Source: a virus
DNA length: 33,180 nt
IMG/VR virus record: IMGVR_UViG_3300042549_007837
Coordinates: 1 to 33,180 of that record
Reading direction: 5' to 3' (one strand)
How positions within the stretch are numbered: position 1 is the stretch's first letter; every line of letters starts with the position of its first letter. The translations under genes were made by a program, and so were the position numbers. The notes beneath the pieces are model-generated. The model was not told the origin of the DNA. It made no database searches and was given only the letters and a program-made list of their open reading frames with translations. This document shows, in pieces, positions 6,576-13,366 of the stretch.

Positions 6576-7270
6576 AACTGTCAGAAAAAAAGCAAAGCAC
6601 ATTCACCCCGCATCCAGATAGCAATGGCGAATACGTCAAGGCGGTCCTGGTGGACATCACCGACCTGAAAAAGCGGATCACGCAATACGGCGAGAAAGAC
6701 GAGTTCCGCCTGGTCTTCGAGACCGAGTGCATGGACGAGGAGAACGACCGGCGATTCTGCATCTGGAGTCGGGGCTACACGCCATCGCTCAACGAGAAGG
6801 CCGCGCTGCGGAAGGACTTGAAGCGGCTGATGGGCCGCGAGCTGACGACCGCCGAGTTGAGCGAGTTCGACGTTGAAAGCCTGATCGGATTCGGCGTGAA
6901 GTTGATCATCCAGCATGAGACAAAGGACGACCGGACCTACGCAAACATCTCCTTCATGGTCCCTGATAAGGAGAAGGCACTGAAGCCTTCCGGCAAGTAT
7001 AAGCGGATCAAGGACCGCGAGGACAAGGTTGACAGTGCTGACAGCGACGAAACCGACGAGCCTGCTGCTAGCGGCTGGGAAGCGGTGGTCGTGCATGTCG
7101 GCAAGCACAAGGGCAAGAAGCTGGCGGACGTTGACGAGGCCGGGGTGAAGATCCTGATCGAGAAGTGGCTCCCGACTGCCAAGGCGGCGAAGAACCTGGA
7201 GGATGCGGGGCTGGTCGCCGCGCTCGATGAGCTGTCCGAGCTGCTGGCCGGCGACGACATCCCTTACTGA
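6572..7270 (+). CDS. OB-fold/SSB-like single-strand DNA-binding protein with acidic DDIPY tail
   Basis: This 232-residue protein starts with a Lys-rich segment, then a beta-rich domain of about 130 residues (YVKAVLVDITDLKKRI, KDEFRLVFETE, GVKLIIQHETKDDRTYANI) that resembles phage OB-fold single-strand binding proteins. A charged linker leads to a second small motif (VGKHKGKKLADVD), like the GKHKGK-type domain (DUF3820-like) found near exonucleases. It ends in ELLAGDDIPY, close to the DDDIPF tip by which bacterial SSBs recruit replication proteins. It heads the replication part of the early operon. The SSB role is a well-supported inference; the domain identity needs a profile search. Confidence 0.6.
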   Translation: MKLSEKKQSTFTPHPDSNGEYVKAVLVDITDLKKRITQYGEKDEFRLVFETECMDEENDRRFCIWSRGYTPSLNEKAALRKDLKRLMGRELTTAELSEFDVESLIGFGVKLIIQHETKDDRTYANISFMVPDKEKALKPSGKYKRIKDREDKVDSADSDETDEPAASGWEAVVVHVGKHKGKKLADVDEAGVKILIEKWLPTAKAAKNLEDAGLVAALDELSELLAGDDIPY

Positions 7271-7284
7271 ACCCACTACTAATC

Positions 7285-7632
7285 ATGCAAAACAAACTAG
7301 ACGACGGATCATTGCTTTACACCGAATACACCGACATGGGCGGATTTGTAATTCGGGAACTAGCGAGAACAAACAATCCCAATTTCAGATACCAAGTCGG
7401 GCATTTCGTCATGATGCCAATGGTCATTCCAATTTATTCACAAAGAATGATTCAAGGAGACAAGAAAGGCGAAATGAAGAAAGAATTGTTTATCACGGGA
7501 CATCGCGCCGGGGATGAAATCCAGAAGTTTCACCTTCATGGGTATGGGCGAACGAGGGAGGAAGCACTTGACCGAGCCTCAAATAAACTGATTCGAGCTG
7601 ATATTGCCAGAACAGCGACTAATCGAAACTGA
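7285..7632 (+). CDS. Conserved-looking hypothetical protein (115 aa)
   Basis: A soluble mixed alpha/beta protein with no motif that I recognise. It contains a Met-rich stretch (GHFVMMPMVIPIYSQRMI) and ends in a helix with basic residues (REEALDRASNKLIRADIAR). The DNA is clearly richer in A/T than its neighbours, which suggests a different origin. It starts 12 bases after the SSB-like gene with no Shine-Dalgarno sequence. It is followed by the structured element at 7640-7733, 7 bases after its stop codon. Confidence 0.6.
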   Translation: MQNKLDDGSLLYTEYTDMGGFVIRELARTNNPNFRYQVGHFVMMPMVIPIYSQRMIQGDKKGEMKKELFITGHRAGDEIQKFHLHGYGRTREEALDRASNKLIRADIARTATNRN

Positions 7633-7639
7633 AACTCTC

Positions 7640-7733
7640 AGCAGTGAGGCGTCCCGCTTGGCCCGTCGGGATCACCTTTTCACTGCTAGGCCGGTCTGGA
7701 TTCCAAATCCAGACCGGAGTCAACGGGCCGCCA
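7640..7733 (+). ncRNA. Predicted structured RNA element (two hairpins plus pseudoknot, tRNA-like 3' end)
   Basis: This fills most of the 123-base gap between two genes. Hairpin 1 pairs AGCAGTGA (7640-7647) with TCACTGCT (7680-7687), and inside it TCCCG (7652-7656) with CGGGA (7667-7671). Hairpin 2 has a perfect 12-bp stem (CCGGTCTGGATT, 7691-7702, with 7706-7717) and a 3-base loop. The loop of hairpin 1 holds GGCCCGT (7660-7666), exactly complementary to ACGGGCC (7723-7729) beyond hairpin 2, giving a long-range pseudoknot. The last stem is followed by G and CCA, so 7660-7733 is 74 bases with a 7-bp acceptor-like stem. The arm CTGGA-TTCCAAA-TCCAG resembles a tRNA-Trp anticodon arm, but there is no T arm. 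It may be a free small RNA or a cis-acting mRNA element. Confidence 0.55.
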
Positions 7734-7755
7734 ATTTCCCAACCAATCCGACCCC

Positions 7756-8208
7756 ATGCCAACCATCGCAGAAATCATCGCCGCCAAGAAGCGCGCAGCC
7801 GCGCCTGCCGCACCGCAGGCGCCGCAGGCAGACCCCGTGCTGGAAGCCGCCATCGACCGGATCGACCCGCCGAGCGTGGGAAAGCGGCCGGCGGGGCTGG
7901 TGCTGAGTGCATCGACCCCGCTGGCGGCGGCGGATGTGGCGGAGAAGGCACACCACTCGGAGCTGCGGAGCCTATCGCAGCCGCAGGGCGAGGCGATGCC
8001 AGTTCTGCCAGTGGCGGCGGACGCGGCGACGACCGCCTGGCATCAAGCCATCAACGCGTTCGAGAGCGAGCTTTGTCTGATGCGCGATCCCACGGACTCG
8101 GAGCGGGGGTGGCTGGCGCTGCGGCTGGACGGGCAACCGCTGCCGCTGCTGCTGAAGTCCTTCATGTTGTTCGACCACCCGCAGACGGTCCGCAGCCAGC
8201 CGTTCTGA
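7756..8208 (+). CDS. Hypothetical protein (150 aa) with disordered Ala/Pro-rich middle
   Basis: An N-terminal helix (PTIAEIIAAKKRAA) is followed by an Ala/Pro/Asp-rich, probably unstructured segment to about residue 85. A compact C-terminal region follows (AWHQAINAFESELCLMRDP, then RGWLALRLDGQPLPLLLKSF). Its start follows a leader ending in GACCCC, directly after the structured RNA element. The stop codon overlaps a Cys-rich frame that continues in the -1 register. I cannot assign a function; the position in the early operon suggests DNA metabolism or host takeover. Confidence 0.6.
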   Translation: MPTIAEIIAAKKRAAAPAAPQAPQADPVLEAAIDRIDPPSVGKRPAGLVLSASTPLAAADVAEKAHHSELRSLSQPQGEAMPVLPVAADAATTAWHQAINAFESELCLMRDPTDSERGWLALRLDGQPLPLLLKSFMLFDHPQTVRSQPF

Positions 8209-8378
8209 CCATCTCCCAACGCCTTGCCGCCAACGCCCGCAAACTCCGAGAAAAACCCTGCCCGCCCGAACATTGTGAAACCTGCTACCGCCACGCCTGC
8301 CGACTCCTGCTCAAGACCTGCTGCATCTGCACCGGCGGCGTGATCCTCTCTAAAGCCAACTTTTTCCCAAGAACATGA
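8205..8378 (+). CDS. Cys-rich small protein frame without a normal start codon
   Basis: About 57 codons encode a convincing Cys-rich protein (KPCPPEHCETCYRHACRLLL, then KTCCICTGG), with seven Cys and two His that could bind zinc. Its stop overlaps the ATG of the next gene (ATGA at 8375), as at many real junctions here. There is no ATG, GTG or TTG at the start. The only candidate overlapping the upstream stop is CTG at 8205 (CTGA). Other options are a -1 frameshift from the 7756 gene near its end, or loss of a start by mutation. Given start and coordinates are provisional. Confidence 0.45.
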   Translation: MTISQRLAANARKLREKPCPPEHCETCYRHACRLLLKTCCICTGGVILSKANFFPRT

Positions 8379-8632
8379 ACTACCATACCAGAGTCACCCG
8401 CCTGACAATCTCGCCACCCGGAGAGCCGATCTTTTCGGATCAAACCATCCACATCGAAATCGAGGATGAGGCGACGGGAGAGTATGTGAAAATCTCCCAG
8501 CAGTGCGATCATCGAGACGCACAAGACCAGGAGGTTTGCATCAATCCGGACGAATGGCCGGCCGTTAAGGATGCCGTGGAGAGTCTGCTGATGACGATCG
8601 CTGAGTGGGATGCAACGACGAAAACCAAATAA
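8375..8632 (+). CDS. Hypothetical protein (85 aa)
   Basis: A small acidic, beta-rich protein (YHTRVTRLTISPPGEPI, TIHIEIEDEATGEYVKI) with a C-terminal helix (EWPAVKDAVESLLMTIAEWD). Its ATG overlaps the stop of the Cys-rich frame, and the next gene starts 4 bases after its own stop. No domain recognised. The operon position and overlap support it as a real gene. Confidence 0.6.
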   Translation: MNYHTRVTRLTISPPGEPIFSDQTIHIEIEDEATGEYVKISQQCDHRDAQDQEVCINPDEWPAVKDAVESLLMTIAEWDATTKTK

Positions 8633-8636
8633 CACC

Positions 8637-8897
8637 ATGATCAACCCCGCACTCATCGCCGCTGCCAAGCGGCAACTCGCCAAGTATAACATCGACCGAC
8701 TCACCGCAAGCCTGCCACTCGCAGACCGCGAGCTGCTCAGGAAATATCCCAAGCACACGCTGGTCGCCGCACGGCTGATCGACGCCACGCCGCTATGCCG
8801 CGGAACATTACTCCCCGACCAGGTGGGCCACACCCCCGGCGAGGATTTCAACAGCCTGCAATGGCAGGCGAACGGCGAACTTCCATCCAGACAATGA
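8637..8897 (+). CDS. Hypothetical protein (86 aa)
   Basis: I start it at the ATG at 8637, which follows a typical A/C-rich leader (AAATAACACC) right after the previous stop. An in-frame start at 8610 lies inside the previous gene. The first 60 residues are helical (NPALIAAAKRQLAKYNIDRL, DRELLRKYPKHTLVAARLID); the end is polar and Gly-rich. No known motif. Confidence 0.55.
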   Translation: MINPALIAAAKRQLAKYNIDRLTASLPLADRELLRKYPKHTLVAARLIDATPLCRGTLLPDQVGHTPGEDFNSLQWQANGELPSRQ

Positions 8898-8898
8898 C

Positions 8899-9108
8899 AT
8901 GAAACCATACTACTACATCTATCGAGTCGGCGGGAGCCGTCCGACGACCAAACATTTCACCGTTGAATGCGCTATCAAAGAATCCAATCGCCTCGCCGCC
9001 CAACACCCCGGCGAGACGTTTGAAATCCTGATCTGCGTTGCCACCACCCGCTGCACCACGCCCGCCACCTTCTGGATGGATGGCGTCAACCCAGAAAACC
9101 TACCATGA
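8899..9108 (+). CDS. Hypothetical protein (69 aa)
   Basis: A small mixed alpha/beta protein (KPYYYIYRVGGSRPTTKHFT, CAIKESNRLAAQHPGETFEI). The pattern of a short strand, a helix of basic and acidic residues, then another strand (FEILICVATT) is common in small phage proteins of unknown role. It is coupled to the next gene by an ATGA overlap at 9105. Confidence 0.55.
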   Translation: MKPYYYIYRVGGSRPTTKHFTVECAIKESNRLAAQHPGETFEILICVATTRCTTPATFWMDGVNPENLP

Positions 9109-9590
9109 GAACCTACTACGACCCCGAAGACGACACCTGTGAGAAATCCGACCGCTACGAGCGGCTGCTGGACCTCGCCGACCACCTCCGCGACGAAGCG
9201 AAAGACCGCGAGATGGAGGAGTCTTATAACAATTTCGCGGCATCGAGTGATGCTGCCGAAAAACCGCCCGTGGCAATGTTGCCAGCGGATGCTGACACTA
9301 CACTCTGGGGAGTGGGAGTCAGTGACGCAGCGGGCGGATATTCTTTCACAGACACCGCAGACAGCATCCGCCCGCCGACACCGGAGGCCGCCGGCGTCGA
9401 GTATGCACAGATCGCCCGTGCGCTGCTGGCCACCCGCTTCCACCTCATGACAGGCCGGGAGATCAACGCCTGCCAGATAGCTACCGGCGACTACGACACG
9501 GACGAGGGGTTCAACGCCACCATCATCGACCTGCTCGCGATCCAATTCTCCCGCGAAATCTCCGAACACATCAACCAGAACAACCAATGA
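9105..9590 (+). CDS. Hypothetical protein (161 aa)
   Basis: A charged N-terminal helix region (YERLLDLADHLRDEAKDREM) is followed by a polar, low-complexity middle and a C-terminal helical part (EYAQIARALLATRFHLMTGR, TIIDLLAIQFSREISEHINQ). No catalytic motif is visible. It is linked by ATGA overlaps at both ends to its neighbours, so expression is tied to the 9587 gene. Confidence 0.6.
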   Translation: MRTYYDPEDDTCEKSDRYERLLDLADHLRDEAKDREMEESYNNFAASSDAAEKPPVAMLPADADTTLWGVGVSDAAGGYSFTDTADSIRPPTPEAAGVEYAQIARALLATRFHLMTGREINACQIATGDYDTDEGFNATIIDLLAIQFSREISEHINQNNQ

Positions 9591-10309
9591 TAACGAAAAC
9601 ACCAGACACAGAAACGACCGCCCTGATCCTTGCCGGCGACGGCTACCAACTGACCATCGCGCCGGAGGCAGAGGAGCGCAAGCAGCTGCTGCTTGCCGCC
9701 GCCAGCGGCATCACCCGCGTGCGGACTAACGACGAGAGCGGCGACGCGCATTTCCAGTCCCGGCGGTTGGCGCGATTGGCCATCGAGGTGGAGAAATCGC
9801 GCAAGGCGGTGAAGGAGCCGGTGAACCGGATCGGGAAGTTGATCGACCAGGCGGCGAAGGAGTTCATCGCTGACATCGAGGCCGAGCAGACGCGGATCAA
9901 CGGGCTGATCGGGGCGCACGCGACCGAGGTGGCGCGGATCAAGGCGATCGCCGAGGCGGAGGAGCGCAAGGCGTTCGAGTTCGCCAGACAAGCCCGCGAG
10001 GCGGCGGAGGAGAGCGGCCGGATCGCCGACGTGCTCGCGCACCGTGAGGCGGTGGCGGCGAAGCTGGCGGCATCCGACGAGGTGGCCAGCAAGAACATCG
10101 CCCAGGGCGTGCGGTTCGCGTGGGATTTCGATATCGAGAACATCACGGATGTCTATCGGGCTGAGCCGATGTTCGTCAGCATGGAGATCAAGCGCGCGCC
10201 GGTGCTGCTGTGGCTCAAGGAGATGGCAGCGGCTGACGAGGACGTGGTGGGGCGGGCCGCGCTGCTGGGGATCTTTGCATTCAAGAAGCCCGTGATTTCC
10301 GCACGATGA
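9587..10309 (+). CDS. Coiled-coil phage protein resembling DUF1351-type recombination-associated proteins
   Basis: This 240-residue protein has a short N-terminal beta part and then a long, highly charged helix from about residue 55 to 165 (RLAIEVEKSRKAVKEPVNRI, EAEERKAFEFARQAREAAEE) that should form a coiled coil. The C-terminal 60 residues look globular and end in AFKKPVISAR. The layout resembles DUF1351-like phage proteins that sit with single-strand annealing or exonuclease genes, but I saw no RecT/Bet or YqaJ gene next to it. It is ATGA-coupled to both neighbours. Family assignment is tentative. Confidence 0.6.
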   Translation: MITKTPDTETTALILAGDGYQLTIAPEAEERKQLLLAAASGITRVRTNDESGDAHFQSRRLARLAIEVEKSRKAVKEPVNRIGKLIDQAAKEFIADIEAEQTRINGLIGAHATEVARIKAIAEAEERKAFEFARQAREAAEESGRIADVLAHREAVAAKLAASDEVASKNIAQGVRFAWDFDIENITDVYRAEPMFVSMEIKRAPVLLWLKEMAAADEDVVGRAALLGIFAFKKPVISAR

Positions 10310-10530
10310 GCACACCAACAAATCCAACTGGCGTCGAGGCGGCAGTCTGCGAGGACATCGCCAGCCGCCAACAACTCGGCATCCAAAAATACGGCGGGAC
10401 GGTCGCGGACAACCCGGCCGGCCTGCGCGAATGGCTCCAGCACGCCTACGAGGAATGCCTGGACCAAGCTGTTTACCTCAAGCGGGCGATGGGGGAAATT
10501 GATAGGAAGAGCTTCACCTGCCATGAGTGA
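10306..10530 (+). CDS. MazG-like / dATP-dGTP pyrophosphohydrolase-like small phage protein
   Basis: In this 74-residue protein, the segment ASRQQLGIQKYGGTVADNPA followed by LREWLQHAYEECLDQAVYLK matches the short MazG-like helical proteins common in phages, in which Glu and Asp of the EE..D pattern bind metal. If active, it would hydrolyse nucleoside triphosphates. It is shorter than full MazG and probably works as a dimer. It is ATGA-coupled to the previous gene and overlaps the VRR-NUC gene by 8 bases. Confidence 0.55.
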   Translation: MSTPTNPTGVEAAVCEDIASRQQLGIQKYGGTVADNPAGLREWLQHAYEECLDQAVYLKRAMGEIDRKSFTCHE

Positions 10531-10816
10531 ATCCACCATCGAGCGCGCGGTCTGCGCCTATGCGAAAGCATGGGGCTGTCTGGTGATGAAACTGGCGGGG
10601 CCGAACCAAAAGGGACAGCCGGACCGGATGTTCCTGCGCGACGGCAAGGTGCTGTTCATCGAGTTCAAGTCGCCGGGCAAGCAGCCGACCGCGCTGCAAC
10701 TCAAATGGCTGGCCGACCTGCACTACCACGGCGCGCACGTGGCATGGTGCGATGACATCGGCAAGGGCAAGGAGATGATTCAGAACCTATGCAAACCCTA
10801 TGCAGAACCTATTTGA
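10523..10816 (+). CDS. VRR-NUC domain nuclease
   Basis: In this 97-residue protein, the whole length fits a stand-alone VRR-NUC (PD-(D/E)xK) nuclease. It has an N-terminal helix (ESTIERAVCAYAKAWG), then GQPDRMFL with the catalytic Asp, LFIEFKSPGKQPTALQ with the catalytic Glu-x-Lys, and a closing strand (GAHVAWCDD). Phage VRR-NUC proteins are thought to cut branched DNA (Holliday-junction-like). I start it at the ATG at 10523, which overlaps the previous stop. Its end runs into the repeat tract that precedes the methyltransferase. Confidence 0.85.
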   Translation: MSESTIERAVCAYAKAWGCLVMKLAGPNQKGQPDRMFLRDGKVLFIEFKSPGKQPTALQLKWLADLHYHGAHVAWCDDIGKGKEMIQNLCKPYAEPI

Positions 10817-10821
10817 ACCCT

Positions 10822-10880
10822 ATGACCCCTATGACCCCTATGACCCCTATGACCCCTATGACCCCTATGACCCCTATGAC
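10822..10880 (+). repeat. 9-bp minisatellite carrying repeated in-frame start codons
   Basis: Six perfect copies of ATGACCCCT run from 10822 to 10875, followed by a partial copy (ATGAC). Less regular relatives (CCTATGCAAACC, CCTATGCAGAACC) precede it from about 10786. Each unit encodes Met-Thr-Pro in the methyltransferase frame, so each gives a possible start. The unit is 9 bases, so copy-number changes by slippage keep the frame. Confidence 0.9.
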
Positions 10881-11697
10881 TAAAACGCTGCGAGTTCTTG
10901 TCGCCTGCGAATACAGCGGGACCGTGCGCGAAGCATTCGCTGCCCTCGGGCATGACGCAATGAGTTGCGACCTGTTGCCAACCGATCGCCCTGGCAACCA
11001 CTACCAAGGTGACGTGCGCGACGTGCTCGGTGATGGGTGGGATCTGATGGTCGCTCACCCGCCATGCACTTACCTGTCTGTCTCAGGCATCCATTGGAAT
11101 AACCGGGGGCGTGGCTGGGAAGAGACAGACAAGGCGCTCGACTTCGTGCGGCTTCTGCTTAGCTCGGACATACCGTGCATCGCCTTGGAGAACCCCGTGT
11201 CGATTATCTCCAGTAAGATCCGCAAACCGGATCAAATTATTCAGCCACACCAGTTCGGACATGATGCCAGTAAGTCAACCTGTCTGTGGCTAAAGAACCT
11301 ACCAAACCTAACGCCAACTAGCGTCACCCCCCCCCGGATCGTGAATGGAAAGCCGCGCTGGGGTAACCAGACGGACGGCGGACAGAACAAGCTACCACCC
11401 TCAAAATACCGATGGAAAATCAGATCAACCACATACCAAGGAATCGCGGAAGCGATGGCACACCAATGGAGCGCACACGCATTGTCTTCGCTGGAGAACT
11501 CCCCGACTGCGAATGCTGCGGCGAACCTTGGTGCCCTATTCACTTGGAACACTACGGAGACTGCGGATGCGTCGGACCAAGCAACGCCGAAGACGACGGA
11601 TGGGAACTCATCGAAATCAACGGAATCCTCTACGGGATACGTCCTCTGCGAGCCGGGGGATCCATCAATTTTGATGAAAGCATTGGCGAGGAGATAG
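10876..11697 (+). CDS. Phage DNA (cytosine-5) methyltransferase-like protein
   Basis: From the last ATG of the repeat tract, the protein starts LRVLVACEYSGTVREAFAAL, the SAM-binding motif of a Rossmann fold. DVRDVLGDGWDLMVAHPPCT follows, with the Pro-Pro-Cys catalytic-type loop of C5 methyltransferases, then IPCIALENPVS (the ENP/ENV-type motif). The family's usual end is at about YQGIAEAMAHQW (about 11470). The remaining 70-odd residues are Ala/Thr/Ser-rich and arise where this frame overlaps the next gene in another register. Starts at 10789 or any repeat unit are also possible. It probably modifies phage DNA or is a single-specificity orphan enzyme; no cognate restriction enzyme is nearby. 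Confidence 0.75.
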   Translation: MTKTLRVLVACEYSGTVREAFAALGHDAMSCDLLPTDRPGNHYQGDVRDVLGDGWDLMVAHPPCTYLSVSGIHWNNRGRGWEETDKALDFVRLLLSSDIPCIALENPVSIISSKIRKPDQIIQPHQFGHDASKSTCLWLKNLPNLTPTSVTPPRIVNGKPRWGNQTDGGQNKLPPSKYRWKIRSTTYQGIAEAMAHQWSAHALSSLENSPTANAAANLGALFTWNTTETADASDQATPKTTDGNSSKSTESSTGYVLCEPGDPSILMKALARR

Positions 11698-11702
11698 CAT
11701 GA
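11466..11702 (+). CDS. Small Cys-rich (zinc-ribbon-like) protein overlapping the methyltransferase 3' end
   Basis: This 78-residue protein reads MERTRIVFAGELPDCECCGE, then PWCPIHLEHYGDCGCVGP: six Cys and two His that could hold one or two zinc ions. It then has a short beta segment (WELIEINGILYGI). I recall similar Cys-rich proteins beside phage DNA methylases. It overlaps the methyltransferase frame for about 230 bases in another register. It is ATGA-coupled to the helicase gene at 11699, which supports it as the real product of this stretch. An in-frame ATG at 11412 is an alternative start. Confidence 0.7.
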   Translation: MERTRIVFAGELPDCECCGEPWCPIHLEHYGDCGCVGPSNAEDDGWELIEINGILYGIRPLRAGGSINFDESIGEEIA

Positions 11703-13087
11703 CTGAGACCTTCACGGCATTCGACTACCAGCCCGCGATGGTGGACCATCTGCTCGACAACGACAGGGCCGCGCTGTTTGTCTCCCCTGGCAAGGGCAAG
11801 ACGGTGGTCACGCTCACCGCGCTCGACGCGCTCGCCACCTGCGGGATGCTTAAAGCGGCGCTCATCGTAGCACCGCTGCGGGTGTGCTCGATCACATGGC
11901 CGGCGCAGGTGGCGCGGTGGAGCCACACAAGCTGGATGCGAGTGGCGAACCTGCGGACGGCGGAGGGAATGCAGGCGTGGCTGGACGGCACCGCGGACAT
12001 CTATCTGATCAACAGCGAACTGCTGCCGAACCGGCTGCCGATGATGTTCCCGAAGCGGAAGTCATTCGTCTGCCCGGTGGACACGCTCGTCATTGACGAG
12101 CTATCACTGGCCAAGAACCACGCGAGCAAGCGGTTCAAGGCGCTCCACAAGCACCTGTCTGCGATCCCTCGGCGGTGGGGGCTGACCGGCACGCCGATCC
12201 CGAACAACTACCTCGACCTGTTCATGCAGGTGAAGATGCTCGATGACGGAAAGCGGCTGGGGAAAACCTTCTCTGACTATAAGAGCGATTGGTTCTACCC
12301 GGCGGACTACATGGGCTATAATTTCAAGCTCCAGGCGGGGGCGAAGGAGGAGATCGACCGCAGGCTGTCAGACCTCGCGCTGGTCATCGTCGGCGACGGG
12401 TCCGACCTGCCTGCCTCCTCGATCATCGACGTGGCGGTGGTGCTGCCGGCCGACGCCCGCAAGCAATACCGGACGCTGGAGAAGGAGATGCTCGCAGACA
12501 TCGCAGACGGCGAGGTGACTGCACCCAGCGCGGCGACGCTCTGCAACAAGCTGCTGCAACTCACAAGCGGCGCGGTCTATGACGAGGACCGCAAGGTGCT
12601 GCCGGTCCACGACGCGAAGCTCGACGCGCTGCGCGTGCTGCTCGCCCGCCACGCTAACGAGCCGGTGCTGGTGCTGTGCGCGTTCAAGCATGAGTCGGCC
12701 CGCATCCTGAAAGCCATCCCGCAAGCACGCATGTTTGACGAACGGCAGATGAACGAGTGGCAGGCTGGCGAGATCCCGGTGTGGGTGGCGGACCCGCGGT
12801 CGTTGTCGCACGGCATCGACGGGCTACAACGGTCATGCCGGATCGCCATCTGGACCAGCCTGACCTACTCGCACGAAACCTATGTCCAAACCAACGCCCG
12901 CTTGATCCGCACCGGCCAGACCGCCGAGACGATCATCTACCGGATCATCGCCCCTGGCACGATTGACGACGCGGTGGCCGAGGCACTCCGCGACAAGAGC
13001 GACACCCAGAGCGGGATGCTCCACGCCGTCCGCAACCTGCAACTGATGCGCGGCAAGAATCTCTCAGAACCAATAACAATACCATGA
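11699..13087 (+). CDS. SNF2-type DEAD/DEAH helicase/translocase
   Basis: This 462-residue protein carries superfamily 2 motifs in order: FDYQPAMVDHLL (Q-like), Walker A SPGKGKT (residues 29-35), DELS as Walker B (133-136), LTGTPIPNN (162-170), and motif VI in TNARLIRTGQT near residue 400. Compact SNF2-like proteins of about 450 residues are common in phage replication modules and move along double-stranded DNA. It lacks extra chromatin domains. A GAGGAG 8 bases before its ATG is one of the few good Shine-Dalgarno sites here, and it also overlaps the upstream stop by ATGA. Confidence 0.9.
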   Translation: MTETFTAFDYQPAMVDHLLDNDRAALFVSPGKGKTVVTLTALDALATCGMLKAALIVAPLRVCSITWPAQVARWSHTSWMRVANLRTAEGMQAWLDGTADIYLINSELLPNRLPMMFPKRKSFVCPVDTLVIDELSLAKNHASKRFKALHKHLSAIPRRWGLTGTPIPNNYLDLFMQVKMLDDGKRLGKTFSDYKSDWFYPADYMGYNFKLQAGAKEEIDRRLSDLALVIVGDGSDLPASSIIDVAVVLPADARKQYRTLEKEMLADIADGEVTAPSAATLCNKLLQLTSGAVYDEDRKVLPVHDAKLDALRVLLARHANEPVLVLCAFKHESARILKAIPQARMFDERQMNEWQAGEIPVWVADPRSLSHGIDGLQRSCRIAIWTSLTYSHETYVQTNARLIRTGQTAETIIYRIIAPGTIDDAVAEALRDKSDTQSGMLHAVRNLQLMRGKNLSEPITIP

Positions 13088-13332
13088 CCATGACAGACAC
13101 ACCAGAGACAGACGGAGAATGGAACCGCCTAGCTTGCCAAGACCACCCGGAATTTGAACGGAACCTAGCCGACTTCGCCCGCAAGCTGGAACGCGAGCGC
13201 GACCAATGGAGGAATGAGCACGACCGAGTGGTGCGTGAGTTCCAGCACCGGCTGATGGTGGTCGGGATGTCCGTGATCAATGCAACCATTTATCCAGAGA
13301 ACGTCGATGTGGAGGCACGCTGTGAGTCCTGA
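13084..13332 (+). CDS. Hypothetical charged helical protein (82 aa)
   Basis: A long amphipathic helix region (FERNLADFARKLERERDQWR, NEHDRVVREFQHRL) suggests a coiled coil. The start is coupled to the helicase stop (ATGA at 13084), with a second ATG two codons on. Its 3' end lies in the first copy of a 56-base repeat, and its stop overlaps the next gene's GTG by 11 bases. Function unknown. Confidence 0.55.
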   Translation: MTMTDTPETDGEWNRLACQDHPEFERNLADFARKLERERDQWRNEHDRVVREFQHRLMVVGMSVINATIYPENVDVEARCES

Positions 13333-13366
13333 ACAACAAAGAATCGCCATCGCGAAAGCGTGTGGG
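13311..13366 (+). repeat. Direct repeat copy 1 (gene-junction duplication)
   Basis: This 56-base segment matches 13807-13862 at about 50 positions. It spans the end of one gene, the GTG start and stop overlap (GTGAGTCCTGA), and the first codons of the next gene. In both copies a GTG start overlaps the preceding stop in the same way. Confidence 0.85.

Noticed and set aside
7660-7733. A standard tRNA-Trp gene
   Set aside because: It has a 7-bp acceptor-like stem, G-CCA and a CCA-containing loop, but no T arm with TTCRA, no normal D arm, and the anticodon-like loop is misplaced by about 10 bases. I keep it only as a structured, tRNA-like element.
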